In this document: one piece after another, positions 27,101-36,063 of the stretch
Layout: every line of letters starts with the position of its first letter
How positions within the stretch are numbered: the first letter of the stretch is position 1
Notes under the pieces: model-generated
What the model saw: the letters and a program-made list of their open reading frames with translations, nothing else
Told to the model about the DNA's origin: nothing
Databases searched by the model: none
DNA from: Betaproteobacteria bacterium
GTDB lineage: Bacteria > Pseudomonadota > Gammaproteobacteria > Burkholderiales > Casimicrobiaceae
Reading direction: 5' to 3'
Length of the DNA: 64,000 bases
NCBI GenBank assembly: GCA_016861105.1
Contig: BOKS01000006.1
Coordinates: 1 to 64,000 of the forward strand
Translations under genes and position numbers: made by a program

Positions 27101-27505
27101 GCGAGCGCGGGCTTCGCCGACGACGAGCTCGACGCCGGGACGCGGCGCGTGCTCGACGTCGTGCACCGCACGCTGCGCGACGCGCGCGGCCGCTGGATCT
27201 TCGACCCTGCGCACGAGGCGGCGGCGAGCGAGTGGGGCATCGCCGGCGTCGACCGCGGCGCCATCGTGCACCTCGTCGTCGACCGCACGTTCGTGGCCGC
27301 GGGCGAGCGCTGGATCGTCGACTTCAAGACGGGGACGCACGAGGGGGGCGACCCCGAGGCCTTCCTCGCGCGCGAGGTCGGGCGCTACCGCGAGCAGCTG
27401 CAGCGCTACGGGCGGCTGATGCGCGCGCTCGATCCGCGTCCGGTGCGGCTCGCGCTGTACTACCCGCTGGTCGACGGCGGGTTCCGCGAGATTCCGCCGG
27501 CGTGA
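24125..27505 (+). CDS. AddA/RecB-like UvrD-family helicase-nuclease
   Basis: 1126 residues. Superfamily 1 helicase motifs are visible: Walker [10 protein letters not shown] near 35-43, [10 protein letters not shown] (Ia) near 60, DEFQDTS (II) near 431, [11 protein letters not shown] (III) near 462, and [11 protein letters not shown] (V) near 777. The C-terminal RecB nuclease has WIVDFKTG near 1063 and a following QLQRYG. It partners the AddB-like protein immediately upstream. Together they replace RecBCD for double-strand-break repair; no recBCD genes are in view. Two nuclease centres in the pair fit an AddAB-type machine. Confidence 0.9.
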   Translation: MTDGAAGADARLVAADAKARRDALDPARSFLVQAPAGSGKTELLIQRYLALLARVDEPERILALTFTRKAAGEMRERVLSALAAAARGAAVDAAKAHEQVTRDLALAVLAQDRARGWSVGEHPARLRILTFDALTTWLVRNAPLAAALGPSPAYADDARALYAAAATSAIADARADDPAWRRLLAHLHNDAERAVALLARLLARRDQLLRQIVGRSPDEVRAALVAALEAEVEAALGALGRAFPADLGHAIAWLAAHASRELAADESQAAFAQALAACAACGGVPACTLACLPLWRTLAAWTLTKKGEPRAVVNRNVGFPAPGKDASKAEAKQAMIALIDRIAQVPGLAATLHGVATMPAPAALGDAEWAVVEALLEVVPRSAAQLAVTFMREGQVDFTQASLGALEALGQPDAPTDLLERLDARLAHLLVDEFQDTSATQLALLGRLTSGWTPGVDGRTIFAVGDPMQSIYRFREAEVRLFVEAQLQRTVAGVPVECLTLRRNFRSQKRIVDWVNATFPAVLGRVSDPTRGAVAYEEATAANPALPNAPTLDLVADPGEEALAVVRRTREALAAGSRDVAILVRARTHLDAILPALREADIPFAAVELDRLAQRQAVLDLVSLTHALLQPADRLAWLAVLRAPWCGLPFADLLALAEAAPPPAPLREALDDAAVLAKLSPDGRGRVERLRPILRAACAAHGRAGVAARVRGAWLALGGAACLDEALDLETAERYFALLGEHERAGDVPDWDAFVAALDALHASSEPDAQARVRVMTMHKAKGLQFDTVILPGLGRAGPAASHELLRWRSRERGLLIAPSASPGGDPDPVYAYLQRLEKEECDAELGRLLYVACTRAQARLHLVAAPKAKATKEGEPVWSIDGSSSLAKLWPVLGPGVAPPTEVRGDAGGEPVAAPLLRAPAGFALPVPDAGLPARTAPAAPPREDVTFDWAQERARVVGTLAHRLLARLAGSGAWDDERVARLAPRVRADLASAGFADDELDAGTRRVLDVVHRTLRDARGRWIFDPAHEAAASEWGIAGVDRGAIVHLVVDRTFVAAGERWIVDFKTGTHEGGDPEAFLAREVGRYREQLQRYGRLMRALDPRPVRLALYYPLVDGGFREIPPA

Positions 27506-27540
27506 ACGCACCCCGGCAGTGCCGGAAACCGCCGCTTTCC

Positions 27541-27549
27541 TGCTAAAAT
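27541..27549 (+). promoter_or_regulatory. extended -10 promoter candidate for ribF
   Basis: TGCTAAAAT is an extended -10 box in a short AT-rich patch of an otherwise GC-rich 107-bp gap. The -35 region is poor. It would start transcription about 55 bp upstream of ribF. Confidence 0.4.
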
Positions 27550-27612
27550 TCAAGCTTTTGCTCAACGGGCCGGCGCCGGCGACACGGCGCGGCCGCCCGG
27601 GTCCGAGGAAGC

Positions 27613-28554
27613 GTGCGCATCTACCGGGGGCTGCCGGCGGCAGCCGACCAGCCGGTCGCCCTGACGATCGGCAACTTCGACGGCGTGCATCGCGGCCACC
27701 AGGCGATGCTCGTGCGCCTCGCCGAGGCGGCCGACGACCTGCGCCTGCCGGCCGCGGTGATGACCTTCGAGCCGCATCCGCGCGAGTTCTTCGCGCCCGA
27801 CGCGGCGCCGGCGCGCCTGACGCCGCTGCGCGCGAAGCTCGAGCTGCTGCGCGCGTTCGGCGTGGCGCAGGTGTTCGTCGCGCGCTTCGACCGCCGGCTG
27901 TCGTCGCTCGCGCCCGACGCGTTCATCCACGACGTGCTGGTGCGGCGCGTGGGCGTGCGCTGGGTGCTGGTCGGCGACGACTTCCGCTTCGGCCACCGGC
28001 GCGCGGGCGACCTCGCGACGCTGCGCGCGCACGCGCGGGCGTTCAGCGTGGAGGCGATGCACACCGTCGAGGTCGACGGCGAGCGCGCCTCGTCGTCGGC
28101 GGTGCGGGCGGCGCTGCTCGCCGGCGACGTCGAGCGCGCCGCGCGGCTGCTGGGGCGGCCCTACGCGATCGCGGGGCGCGTCGCGCACGGCGAGAAGCTC
28201 GGCCGCAAGCTCGGCTTCCCGACGGCGAACCTCCGGCTGCGCCATCCGCCCGCGCTGTCGGGCGTGTTCGCGGTGCGCGTCCACGGCCTCGCCGGCGGGC
28301 CGCGCAGCGCCGTGGCGAGCCTCGGCGTGCGGCCGACCGTGCGGGCGGGGGGCCGTCCGCTGCTCGAAGTGTTCATCCTCGACTTCGACGAGGCGATCTA
28401 CGGCGCGCGCATCCGCGTCGAGTTCCTCCACAAGCTGCGCGACGAAGCGCGCTACCCCGACCTCGACACGCTCGCCCGCAGGATCGGCGAGGACGTCGAC
28501 CAGGCGCGCGGCTGGTTCGCGGCGCGCGAGCGCCGCCCGACGAGCGTCTCCTGA
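27613..28554 (+). CDS. ribF: bifunctional riboflavin kinase / FAD synthetase
   Basis: 313 residues, a typical length. The N-terminal nucleotidyltransferase domain has [15 protein letters not shown] (about 19-33) and [10 protein letters not shown] (about 160), which bind ATP and FMN. The C-terminal flavokinase domain contains [20 protein letters not shown] (about 190-209) and [10 protein letters not shown]. It converts riboflavin to FMN and then FAD in the cytoplasm. The GTG start follows CGAGGAAGC. It heads a ribF-ileS-lspA-ispH run, a gene order common in proteobacteria. Confidence 0.96.
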   Translation: MRIYRGLPAAADQPVALTIGNFDGVHRGHQAMLVRLAEAADDLRLPAAVMTFEPHPREFFAPDAAPARLTPLRAKLELLRAFGVAQVFVARFDRRLSSLAPDAFIHDVLVRRVGVRWVLVGDDFRFGHRRAGDLATLRAHARAFSVEAMHTVEVDGERASSSAVRAALLAGDVERAARLLGRPYAIAGRVAHGEKLGRKLGFPTANLRLRHPPALSGVFAVRVHGLAGGPRSAVASLGVRPTVRAGGRPLLEVFILDFDEAIYGARIRVEFLHKLRDEARYPDLDTLARRIGEDVDQARGWFAARERRPTSVS

Positions 28555-28565
28555 GCGTCCCTTCC

Positions 28566-31415
28566 ATGCCCGACACGAAGCCCGACTACAAGTCCACGCT
28601 GAACCTGCCCGACACGCCGTTCCCGATGCGCGGCGACCTCGCGAAGCGCGAGCCGGGCTGGATCGCGGAGTGGCAGCGCAAGGGCGTCTACCAGGCGATC
28701 CGCGCGGCGTGCGCGGGCCGGCCGCGCTTCGTGCTGCACGACGGGCCGCCGTACGCCAACGGCGACATCCACATCGGCCACGCCCTCAACAAGATCCTGA
28801 AGGACGTCGTGGTGAAGAGCCGGACGATGGCCGGCTTCGACGCGCCGTACGTCCCGGGGTGGGACTGCCACGGCATGCCCATCGAGGTGCAGATCGAGAA
28901 GACGCACGGCAAGCACCTGCCGGCGGCGCAGACGCAGTCGCTCGCGCGCGCCTACGCGGCGGAGCAGATCGAGCGGCAGAAGGCGCAGTTCCAGCGGCTC
29001 GGCGTGCTCGGCGACTGGGACCGGCCGTACACGACGATGGCCTACGGCAACGAGGCCGACGAGATCCGCACGCTGGGCCGCCTGCTCGAGAAAGGCTACC
29101 TCTACCGCGGCCTCAAGCCGGTCAACTGGTGCTTCGACTGCGGGAGCGCGCTCGCCGAGGCCGAGGTGGAGTACGAGGACCGGCAGGACATCGCCGTCGA
29201 CGTCGGCTTCCCGATGCCGGAAGGCGCGGAGCGCGAGCGGCTCGCCAAGGCGTTCGGGCTCGCGCGCGCGCCCGCGGGCCCGCTGCACGCGGTGATCTGG
29301 ACGACCACGCCCTGGACGATCCCGGCCAACCAGGCGCTGAACGCCCACCCGGACTTCAGCTACGCGCTCGTCGATGCCGGCGAGCGCGGCCACCTGGTGC
29401 TCGCCGAATCGCTCGTGGAGGACGCGCTCCGCCGCTACAGGCTGGCGGGCCGCATCGTCGCGCTGGCGAAGGGGACCGCGCTCGAGCACCTCGCGTTCCG
29501 CCACCCGTTCTGCGACCGCGCGGCGCCGGTGTACCTCGGCGACTACGTCACGGCCGAGCAGGGCACCGGCATCGTGCACTCGTCGCCGGCGTACGGCGTC
29601 GAGGACTTCCTGTCGTGCCGGCGCTACGGCATGACGGACGACCAGATCCTGAACCCGGTGCAGGGCGACGGCCGCTTCGCGCCGGGGCTGCCGGACTTCG
29701 GCGGCATGAAGATCTGGGACGCGAACCCGCGCATCGTCGAGCGGATCCGCGACGCGGGGGCGCTGTTCCACGCGGAGAAGTTCACGCACAGCTACATGCA
29801 CTGCTGGCGCCACAAGACGCCGGTCATCTACCGGGCGACGACGCAGTGGTTCGCCGGCATGGACGAGGTGCCCGGCTACCGCGGCCGCCGGCCGGCCGAG
29901 TCGCTGCGCACCACGGCGCTGCGCGGCATCGAGGCGACGGCCTTCTACCCGCCGTGGGGGAAGAGCCGCCTCTACAACATGATCGCGCACCGCCCCGACT
30001 GGACGCTGTCGCGCCAGCGGACGTGGGGCGTGCCGCTGCCGTTCTTCGTCGACCGGGCGACCGACGAACTGCATCCCGACACGCCGGCGCTGCTCGCGCT
30101 CGCGGCGTCGATGGTCGAGGAGCGCGGCATCGAGGCGTGGTTCACGGCGACCTGCGAGGACTTCGGCGTCGACCCCGCGCGCTACCGCAAGCTCACCGAC
30201 ACGCTCGACGTCTGGTTCGACTCGGGCTCGACGCACCAGACGGTGCTCGGCGGTCCCGACGGCCGCGCGCGGGGCACAGGCTCGCATTCGCGCGAGGGCG
30301 CGTTCCCCGCCGACATGTACCTCGAGGGCTCGGACCAGCACCGCGGCTGGTTCCACTCGTCGCTGCTCGTCTCGTGCATGCTGAACGGCGTCCCGCCCTA
30401 CCGCAGCCTGCTGACGCACGGCTTCACCGTCGACGGCGAAGGCCGGAAGATGTCGAAGTCGAAGGGCAACGTGGTCGCGCCGCAGAAGGTGTCGGAGACC
30501 CTCGGCGCGGAGATCCTGCGCCTGTGGGTCGGCGCCACCGACTACTCGGGCGACCTGTCGATCTCCGACGAGATCCTGAAGCGCGTCGTGGAGGGCTACC
30601 GCCGGCTGCGCAACACGCTGCGCTTCCTGATGGCCAACACCGGCGACTTCGACGCCACCCGGGACGCGCTGCCCGTCGAGCGCCTGATGGAGATCGACCG
30701 CTACGCGCTCGCGCGCCTCGCCGCGCTCGTGCGCGCGGTCGTCGCCGACTACGACCGCTACGAGTTCCACCTCGTGGTCCAGCGGCTGACGACCTACGCC
30801 TCGGAGGAGCTCGGCGGGTTCTACCTCGACGTGCTGAAGGACCGGCTGTACACGACCGCGCGCACGAGCGCCGCGCGCCGCTCGGCGCAGACCGCGCTCG
30901 CCGTCATCCGCGACGCGCTGCTCAAGCTGCTCGCGCCGATCCTGTCGTTCACGGCGGAGGAGGCGTGGCGGATCCTGCGCCCGGCCGAGCCGACGATCTT
31001 CGTGCACACCTGGGAGGGCATGGTCCCCGAAGTGCCGGAGGCGGACGCGCTGCTCGACAGGTGGGACACGATCGCCGCGGTGCGCGCGGTGGTGCTGAAG
31101 GAGCTCGAGGCCCTGCGCATGCAGGGGCGCATCGGCTCGTCGCTGCAGGCCGAGGTGACCGTCAGCGCGCCGGACGGCCGCTACGAGGTGCTCGCCTCGC
31201 TGGGCGACGACCTGCGCTTCGTGTTCATCACCTCGGCCGCGCGCGTCGAGCGCGGCGACGTGCTCAGCGTGGCCGTCAACCCCAGCGGCGCGGCCAAGTG
31301 CGAGCGCTGCTGGCACTGGCGCAGCGACGTCGGGGACGACCGCGCCCATCCGGCCCTGTGCGGACGCTGCGTCGCGAACCTGTTCGGCGCCGGCGAACCG
31401 AGGGCACACGCGTGA
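28566..31415 (+). CDS. ileS: isoleucyl-tRNA synthetase
   Basis: 949 residues, a full-length class I enzyme charging tRNA-Ile. HIGH appears in [11 protein letters not shown] (about 65-75), and the second catalytic motif KMSKSKGN is near 627. The editing domain lies between them ([12 protein letters not shown], about 244-255). The C-terminal zinc finger has CERCWHW and [10 protein letters not shown]. It starts 11 bp after ribF and is followed by lspA after about 20 bp, so it is one operon. Nothing odd. Confidence 0.98.
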   Translation: MPDTKPDYKSTLNLPDTPFPMRGDLAKREPGWIAEWQRKGVYQAIRAACAGRPRFVLHDGPPYANGDIHIGHALNKILKDVVVKSRTMAGFDAPYVPGWDCHGMPIEVQIEKTHGKHLPAAQTQSLARAYAAEQIERQKAQFQRLGVLGDWDRPYTTMAYGNEADEIRTLGRLLEKGYLYRGLKPVNWCFDCGSALAEAEVEYEDRQDIAVDVGFPMPEGAERERLAKAFGLARAPAGPLHAVIWTTTPWTIPANQALNAHPDFSYALVDAGERGHLVLAESLVEDALRRYRLAGRIVALAKGTALEHLAFRHPFCDRAAPVYLGDYVTAEQGTGIVHSSPAYGVEDFLSCRRYGMTDDQILNPVQGDGRFAPGLPDFGGMKIWDANPRIVERIRDAGALFHAEKFTHSYMHCWRHKTPVIYRATTQWFAGMDEVPGYRGRRPAESLRTTALRGIEATAFYPPWGKSRLYNMIAHRPDWTLSRQRTWGVPLPFFVDRATDELHPDTPALLALAASMVEERGIEAWFTATCEDFGVDPARYRKLTDTLDVWFDSGSTHQTVLGGPDGRARGTGSHSREGAFPADMYLEGSDQHRGWFHSSLLVSCMLNGVPPYRSLLTHGFTVDGEGRKMSKSKGNVVAPQKVSETLGAEILRLWVGATDYSGDLSISDEILKRVVEGYRRLRNTLRFLMANTGDFDATRDALPVERLMEIDRYALARLAALVRAVVADYDRYEFHLVVQRLTTYASEELGGFYLDVLKDRLYTTARTSAARRSAQTALAVIRDALLKLLAPILSFTAEEAWRILRPAEPTIFVHTWEGMVPEVPEADALLDRWDTIAAVRAVVLKELEALRMQGRIGSSLQAEVTVSAPDGRYEVLASLGDDLRFVFITSAARVERGDVLSVAVNPSGAAKCERCWHWRSDVGDDRAHPALCGRCVANLFGAGEPRAHA

Positions 31416-31437
31416 GGTCGAAGGCGGATCCGCCGAT

Positions 31438-31989
31438 GTGTCCGACCCGAGGCGACCGTTCGTGAACGCTCCCGCGACGCGCGTGCCGCTGTCGTCGACC
31501 GCACCGCCCTGGCACCGCTGGCTGTGGCTCGCCGCCGCGGTCGTCGTGCTCGACTTCGCCACCAAGCAGGCGGTCCTCGCGTACTTCCGCCCCGGCGAGG
31601 AGCGCCCGCTGCTGCCGTTCTTCAGCCTCGTGCTGGCGTTCAACCCGGGCGCGGCGTTCAGCTTCCTCGCCGGGCACTCGGGCTGGCAGCGCTGGCTGTT
31701 CGCGGGCATCGCCGTCGCGGCGAGCGTGGTCATCGTGTGGCTGCTGCGCCGCGGCGGCAACGCGTGGTACTGCGCGGGCCTGGCGTTGATCCTCGGCGGC
31801 GCGCTGGGCAACCTGTGGGACAGGCTGACGCTCGGCCAGGTGGTCGACTTCCTGCTGTTCCACTGGCGCGGATGGCACTATCCCGCGTTCAACGTCGCCG
31901 ACAGCGCGATCACCGTGGGCGCCGGGCTGCTCATCGCCGACAGCTTCCGGCACCGCGAGCCCCGGGGGAAGGAGAGCCGATGGAAGTGA
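31438..31989 (+). CDS. lspA: prolipoprotein signal peptidase (signal peptidase II)
   Basis: 183 residues with four membrane segments. The two catalytic aspartates are in GNLWDRL and [11 protein letters not shown]. It cleaves lipoprotein signal peptides in the inner membrane, which would include the multicopper oxidase lipoprotein in this window. The start is uncertain: GTG 31438 or GTG 31462 (VNAPATR) both leave a normal first helix. Its 3' end overlaps ispH by 10 bases. Confidence 0.96.
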   Translation: MSDPRRPFVNAPATRVPLSSTAPPWHRWLWLAAAVVVLDFATKQAVLAYFRPGEERPLLPFFSLVLAFNPGAAFSFLAGHSGWQRWLFAGIAVAASVVIVWLLRRGGNAWYCAGLALILGGALGNLWDRLTLGQVVDFLLFHWRGWHYPAFNVADSAITVGAGLLIADSFRHREPRGKESRWK

Positions 31990-32951
31990 TGCTGGCGAGC
32001 CCCAGGGGCTTCTGCGCGGGCGTGGACCGCGCGATCGCGATCGTCGAGCAGGCGCTGGCCCGGCACGGCGCGCCGATCTACGTGCGCCACGAGGTCGTGC
32101 ACAACCGCTTCGTCGTCGACGACCTGAAGGCGAAGGGCGCGGTGTTCGTCGAGGCGCTCGACGAGGTGCCGGCGGGCGCCACCGTCGTGTTCTCGGCGCA
32201 CGGCGTGTCGCGCGCGGTGCAGGCGGAGGCGGCGCGCCGCGGCCTGCGCGTGTTCGACGCCACCTGCCCGCTGGTCACCAAGGTGCACGTGGAGATCCAG
32301 AAGATGCACGATGCCGGTCGCGAGATCGTGATGATCGGCCACGCCGGGCATCCGGAGGTCGAGGGCACGATGGGCCAGATCGACGGCGGCGTCCACCTCG
32401 TCGAGAGCGTCGCCGACGTCGAGGCGCTCGTCGTCCGCGACCCGGCGCAGCTCGCCTACGTCACGCAGACGACGCTGTCCGTCGACGACGCCGCGGGCAT
32501 CGTCGCCGCGCTGAAGCGCCGCTTCCCGCTGATCGTCGGCCCCAAGAAGGACGACATCTGCTACGCGACGCAGAACCGGCAGGACGCGGTCAAGCTGATG
32601 ACGCCGCAGGTCGAGGTGGTGATCGTCGTCGGCAGCCCGAACAGCTCGAACTCCAACCGGCTGCGCGAGGTCGCCGCGCACCGCGGCGTCCCCGCCTACA
32701 TGGTCGACCGGGCCGCGCAGCTGCGGCCGGAGTGGGTCGCGGGCAAGCTGCGCGTGGGCGTCACGGCGGGGGCGTCGGCGCCCGAGGTGCTCGTGCGCGA
32801 AGTGGTCGAGCGGCTGCGCGCCCTCGGCGCAGCGAGCGTGCGCGACCTCGACGGCGTGGTCGAGAGCGTCGTCTTCCCGATGCCCAAGGGCCTCGCGTCG
32901 GGCAGCAAGGCGCCGGAGACGGGCGCCGCTCGCGCCGACCCGGGCCGGTAG
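31980..32951 (+). CDS. ispH: 4-hydroxy-3-methylbut-2-enyl diphosphate reductase
   Basis: 323 residues. It performs the last step of the MEP isoprenoid pathway, reducing HMBPP to IPP and DMAPP with a [4Fe-4S] cluster. The three cluster cysteines are visible: Cys12 ([10 protein letters not shown]), the Cys of DATCPLV (about 98) and that of [11 protein letters not shown] (about 199). HEVVHN and [11 protein letters not shown] are the usual substrate loops. The ATG at 31980 lies inside the end of lspA with a GGGGAAGGAGA ribosome site upstream, so translation is coupled. It converges on a DUF2069 gene after 7 bp. Confidence 0.97.
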   Translation: MEVMLASPRGFCAGVDRAIAIVEQALARHGAPIYVRHEVVHNRFVVDDLKAKGAVFVEALDEVPAGATVVFSAHGVSRAVQAEAARRGLRVFDATCPLVTKVHVEIQKMHDAGREIVMIGHAGHPEVEGTMGQIDGGVHLVESVADVEALVVRDPAQLAYVTQTTLSVDDAAGIVAALKRRFPLIVGPKKDDICYATQNRQDAVKLMTPQVEVVIVVGSPNSSNSNRLREVAAHRGVPAYMVDRAAQLRPEWVAGKLRVGVTAGASAPEVLVREVVERLRALGAASVRDLDGVVESVVFPMPKGLASGSKAPETGAARADPGR

Positions 32952-32958
32952 CACGCGA

Positions 32959-33330
32959 TCAGCGCGGGCGGCCCGGCCCTGCGCGAGCGGCACGCAGCCA
33001 GGCGAGCAGGGCGACGAACGTCGCCGCCGCGATCAACGCCGAGGTCCACGCCACGAACGCGTGCCGGCCCGCCTCCGAGAGTCCGCGCACGACGCCCTCC
33101 GCGACGTAGAACGGGAGCAGCAGGGTCAGGCCCTGCAGCGCGCGGCGCGCTCCGCGCAGCGCCGCGGGCACGAGCGCGGCGAGCGGGGCGGCCTTCAGGA
33201 CCAGCCACGACCCGCCGGGGCGCAGCGGCGCCAGCAGCCACTCCCACAGCAGCGCAACCAGCGTCAGCGCGACGAGCCCGGCGAGCGCCAGCCGGGCCGC
33301 GCGCGGCGCGGGCGCGGCGGGCGCGTTCAC
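32959..33330 (-). CDS. DUF2069-like small integral membrane protein
   Basis: 123 residues (GTG start) with about four hydrophobic segments (about 14-32, 43-60, 64-80 and 92-110) and an Arg-rich tail. Length and pattern, including LLPFYVAEGVVRGLSEAG, match the DUF2069 family of proteobacterial inner-membrane proteins. No function is established. It converges with ispH. The PilZ-like gene on its upstream side begins its 3' end 42 bp away on the same strand, so the two may be co-transcribed. Confidence 0.75.
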   Translation of the reverse strand: MNAPAAPAPRAARLALAGLVALTLVALLWEWLLAPLRPGGSWLVLKAAPLAALVPAALRGARRALQGLTLLLPFYVAEGVVRGLSEAGRHAFVAWTSALIAAATFVALLAWLRAARAGPGRPR

Positions 33331-33372
33331 GGGGCGGGCGTGGCGCAGCGCCGCATCGCGACCCGGCGTCGG

Positions 33373-34923
33373 TCAGCCGACGGGCACGCAGTCGTAGATC
33401 GCGTAGCCCGGGCCCTGGTCGACCAGCTTGGTGAGGACTGCGAAGGTCTCGCGGCCCTGCTGCTTCAGCCGGACCGCCTGCTCGAGCTGGAACGTGCCCT
33501 GCGGCACGATGAGCTGCGGGCCGGCATCGGGGTCGGCCTCGCCGCGGCGCGGCGCGTCCGCGGGCACGACGACCACCGGGACGGGCGGCCCCTCGCCGTC
33601 CTCCTTGGACGCGGCGGCCGCCTCGGGCCGATCCGAGACGAGCTCGCAGCCGAATTCGAGCCCGGTCGTGGTGAGCGTGTTGCGGAACCAGCGCACGATC
33701 GCCACGTGGACGGCCGCGCGGCCCTCGATGCGAAGCGCGATCAGGTCGCCGATGCGCAGCGCCGCCGGATGGCCGTCGGCCTGGCGCAGCGCGTATCCGG
33801 CCGGCGTGTGGTTCATCACCTGGCACGCCGACATCGCGGGCAGTTTCGCGGGCGCGCTGTCGACGGCGCCGTGCGCGCCGCGGCTGTACTGCCAGACGCC
33901 GTGCAGCCCCGCGCAGATCACCACGCGCGCCTTCGACGGCAGGCGGTTGAACTGGCGCGCCGGCGGGATCGCCCACTGGCGCAGCAGCCGCTTCAGCAGC
34001 GCGACGTAGCCGGCGCGGCCGCCGTCGCGCACGCCCTCGGGGAGCGGGCCGCCGGCCTCGAGGGCGCGCAGCTGCTCCTGCAGCTGGAAGGCGAGGTCGA
34101 AGGTGAGGAGGTAGAGGCGCGATCCCTCGATGGTCCCCCCCTTGTTGGCGGAGAACGGCGGGAAGTCGTGCCCGACCGGCACGATCGCGACGGCCTTGGC
34201 CATGCGGTGCACCGGGGCGGTGTCGGTCAGCTTCGCCCAGTGGCCGAACTCCTGCAGGTAGCGCAGGACGTGCGTCAGCTGGCCGGGGTGGAAGCCGTAG
34301 GGATTGGACAGCGCGAGCAGCAGCGCCTGCACGTACGTGCGCTCGGCGGTGGCCTCCGGCTGGTCGGCCGCGACCGGCGTCAGGTGCAGCTTGCGCTGGT
34401 GCGCGAACGCGTAGACGAGATGTGCATCGTGCCAGGTCCGCGGCGGCACCGGCGCGTAGGAGAGGTAGCTGTTGATCAGGATGCGGCCCGTGCACTGCAG
34501 GCAGCGGTGGACCAGCGCGACCATCAGCCGTGCACCGCCGAGCGAGATCCGCTTCTCCGCTTCGCGGGCCAGCAGGTGCTTGTAGGCCGTGGACAGCTCG
34601 TGGGCGAGGGTCAGCCCGGCCTTGGCCGCTTCCAGCGCGTGTCCGTGCAGCGGATGCTGCGCCCGGACGAAGAGGCGCTCCAGCTGCGGCCACAGCTGCG
34701 TCGCCGTCGTCCAGTAGATCTCGGCGAGTTCGAGGCGCCGCGAGTCGCCCATCGCCACGCGGTTGGTGGCGGCGAGCGCGTCGCCGACGATGCGGGCGCT
34801 CTCGACCGGGTCGCGGCGGACCGTCTCCTCGAGCCACGCCGTGACGCGCGAGGGCCGCGTTTCCGGGGGATTCGCCGGCCGGGCGTCGACGTGGGGCAGG
34901 GTCAGGGCGAGCGCGGTCGGCAT
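33373..34923 (-). CDS. large cytoplasmic protein with C-terminal PilZ-like domain
   Basis: 516 residues, no signal peptide or membrane segment. Residues 1-330 are mostly helical with no domain I can name. Residues about 345-430 follow a PilZ-type pattern: a conserved Cys/Asn start (CQVMNHTPAGYALRQ), LRIGDLIALRI, then VAIVRWF and GLEFGCELVS. The arginine motif (RxxxR) that binds c-di-GMP is not obvious, so nucleotide binding is doubtful. Homologous proteins occur as single genes in betaproteobacteria with only generic names. A link to c-di-GMP signalling and the nearby flagellar genes is only possible. Confidence 0.6.
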   Translation of the reverse strand: MPTALALTLPHVDARPANPPETRPSRVTAWLEETVRRDPVESARIVGDALAATNRVAMGDSRRLELAEIYWTTATQLWPQLERLFVRAQHPLHGHALEAAKAGLTLAHELSTAYKHLLAREAEKRISLGGARLMVALVHRCLQCTGRILINSYLSYAPVPPRTWHDAHLVYAFAHQRKLHLTPVAADQPEATAERTYVQALLLALSNPYGFHPGQLTHVLRYLQEFGHWAKLTDTAPVHRMAKAVAIVPVGHDFPPFSANKGGTIEGSRLYLLTFDLAFQLQEQLRALEAGGPLPEGVRDGGRAGYVALLKRLLRQWAIPPARQFNRLPSKARVVICAGLHGVWQYSRGAHGAVDSAPAKLPAMSACQVMNHTPAGYALRQADGHPAALRIGDLIALRIEGRAAVHVAIVRWFRNTLTTTGLEFGCELVSDRPEAAAASKEDGEGPPVPVVVVPADAPRRGEADPDAGPQLIVPQGTFQLEQAVRLKQQGRETFAVLTKLVDQGPGYAIYDCVPVG

Positions 34924-35014
34924 GGCAGCGGCGGGCGTTGGGTCGCGATTGTATGCGACACCGGGTGCGGGGAGGTCCTTAGGAGCACGAGCGAGACGCG
35001 TGCCAGCGCGCCCG

Positions 35015-35869
35015 TCAGCCGCGCAGGAAGCCGACGACCGTATCGACCTGCTCGTCGACCATGAGCGAAGGCGCGTGGCCGACGCCGTCGAACTCCACGA
35101 CCTGCGGGCGCGGCCCGCGCGCCGCCATCGCCTGCGCCGTCGCGCGCGACAGCAGGTCCGACTGCGCACCGCGCAGCACCAGCGTCGGGCAGCGGATCGC
35201 GTCCCAGACGGGCCACAGGTCCGGAGGCGCCGCGCTCGCGCGAAACGGCACCGCGATGCCCGGGTCGTAGACGAATCCCCACCGGCCGTTGCCGCGCACG
35301 GAAACGACGGTCCGCGTCAGGTGGTCCCACGCCTCGTCGGGCAGCGCCCCGAACGGCGAGATGGCGCGCATGTACGCGCGTATCGCCTCGAAGCTGGCGA
35401 ACTCCGGGTCCTGGCCCACGTAGCCGCCGATGCGCTGCAGGGCGCCCGGCTCGATCGCCGGGCCCGCGTCGTTGACGACGAGCCGGCGCACCGGCGTGCC
35501 GGGTTGCGCGGCCATGACCATCCCCAGCAGCCCCCCCATCGACGTGCCGACCCAGTCGACGGCCTGCGCGCCGGTCGCGGCGACGAGCGCGGTCAGCACC
35601 GCGAGGTAGGTCGGGAACGCGTAGTCCTGCTTCGCGGCCAGCCACTCGCTCTCGCCGCGCCCGGGCATGTCGACGGCGAGCACCCGGTGCGTGGCGGCGA
35701 GCGCGCGCGCGAGCACGTCGAAGTCGCGGCCGCTGCGCGTGAGGCCGTGCACGCAGATCGCGACCCGGTCGTTGCGCGGGTCGCCCCACTCGTGCCACAC
35801 GACGCGGTGGAACCCGCCGGAGGCGAGGCCCTTCAGCGCGCCGCGGCGCGGCGGCGGAACGATGGTCAT
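35015..35869 (-). CDS. alpha/beta hydrolase
   Basis: 284 residues with the canonical fold. The oxyanion region is VHGLTRSGRDF (40-50). The nucleophile elbow GTSMGG has Ser110, the acid is Asp near 235 (LRGAQSDLL), and the base is His265 (GVGHAPSL). It is cytoplasmic. It could be an esterase, lactonase or C-C hydrolase; nothing in the context narrows the substrate. The start at 35869 is the first ATG that gives a normal N-terminus. It is divergent from the membrane histidine kinase with about 190 bp between starts. Confidence 0.9.
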   Translation of the reverse strand: MTIVPPPRRGALKGLASGGFHRVVWHEWGDPRNDRVAICVHGLTRSGRDFDVLARALAATHRVLAVDMPGRGESEWLAAKQDYAFPTYLAVLTALVAATGAQAVDWVGTSMGGLLGMVMAAQPGTPVRRLVVNDAGPAIEPGALQRIGGYVGQDPEFASFEAIRAYMRAISPFGALPDEAWDHLTRTVVSVRGNGRWGFVYDPGIAVPFRASAAPPDLWPVWDAIRCPTLVLRGAQSDLLSRATAQAMAARGPRPQVVEFDGVGHAPSLMVDEQVDTVVGFLRG

Positions 35870-36063
35870 GGCGCGTGGATCGGATGCGGTGCGCGCGGCG
35901 GGGCACGGTCCGGTCGTGCCCCTGCCGCGGGGCCGGTGGCGTCGCGATACTATCGCCCGCATCCCGCCGCGCGCGCAATGCGCCCCGCGGGGACCGCGCG
36001 ACGGGGACCGGGAACGACACGGGCAGGGACGACGGCGATGGCCGGCGGATGGAAGTCGAAGCG

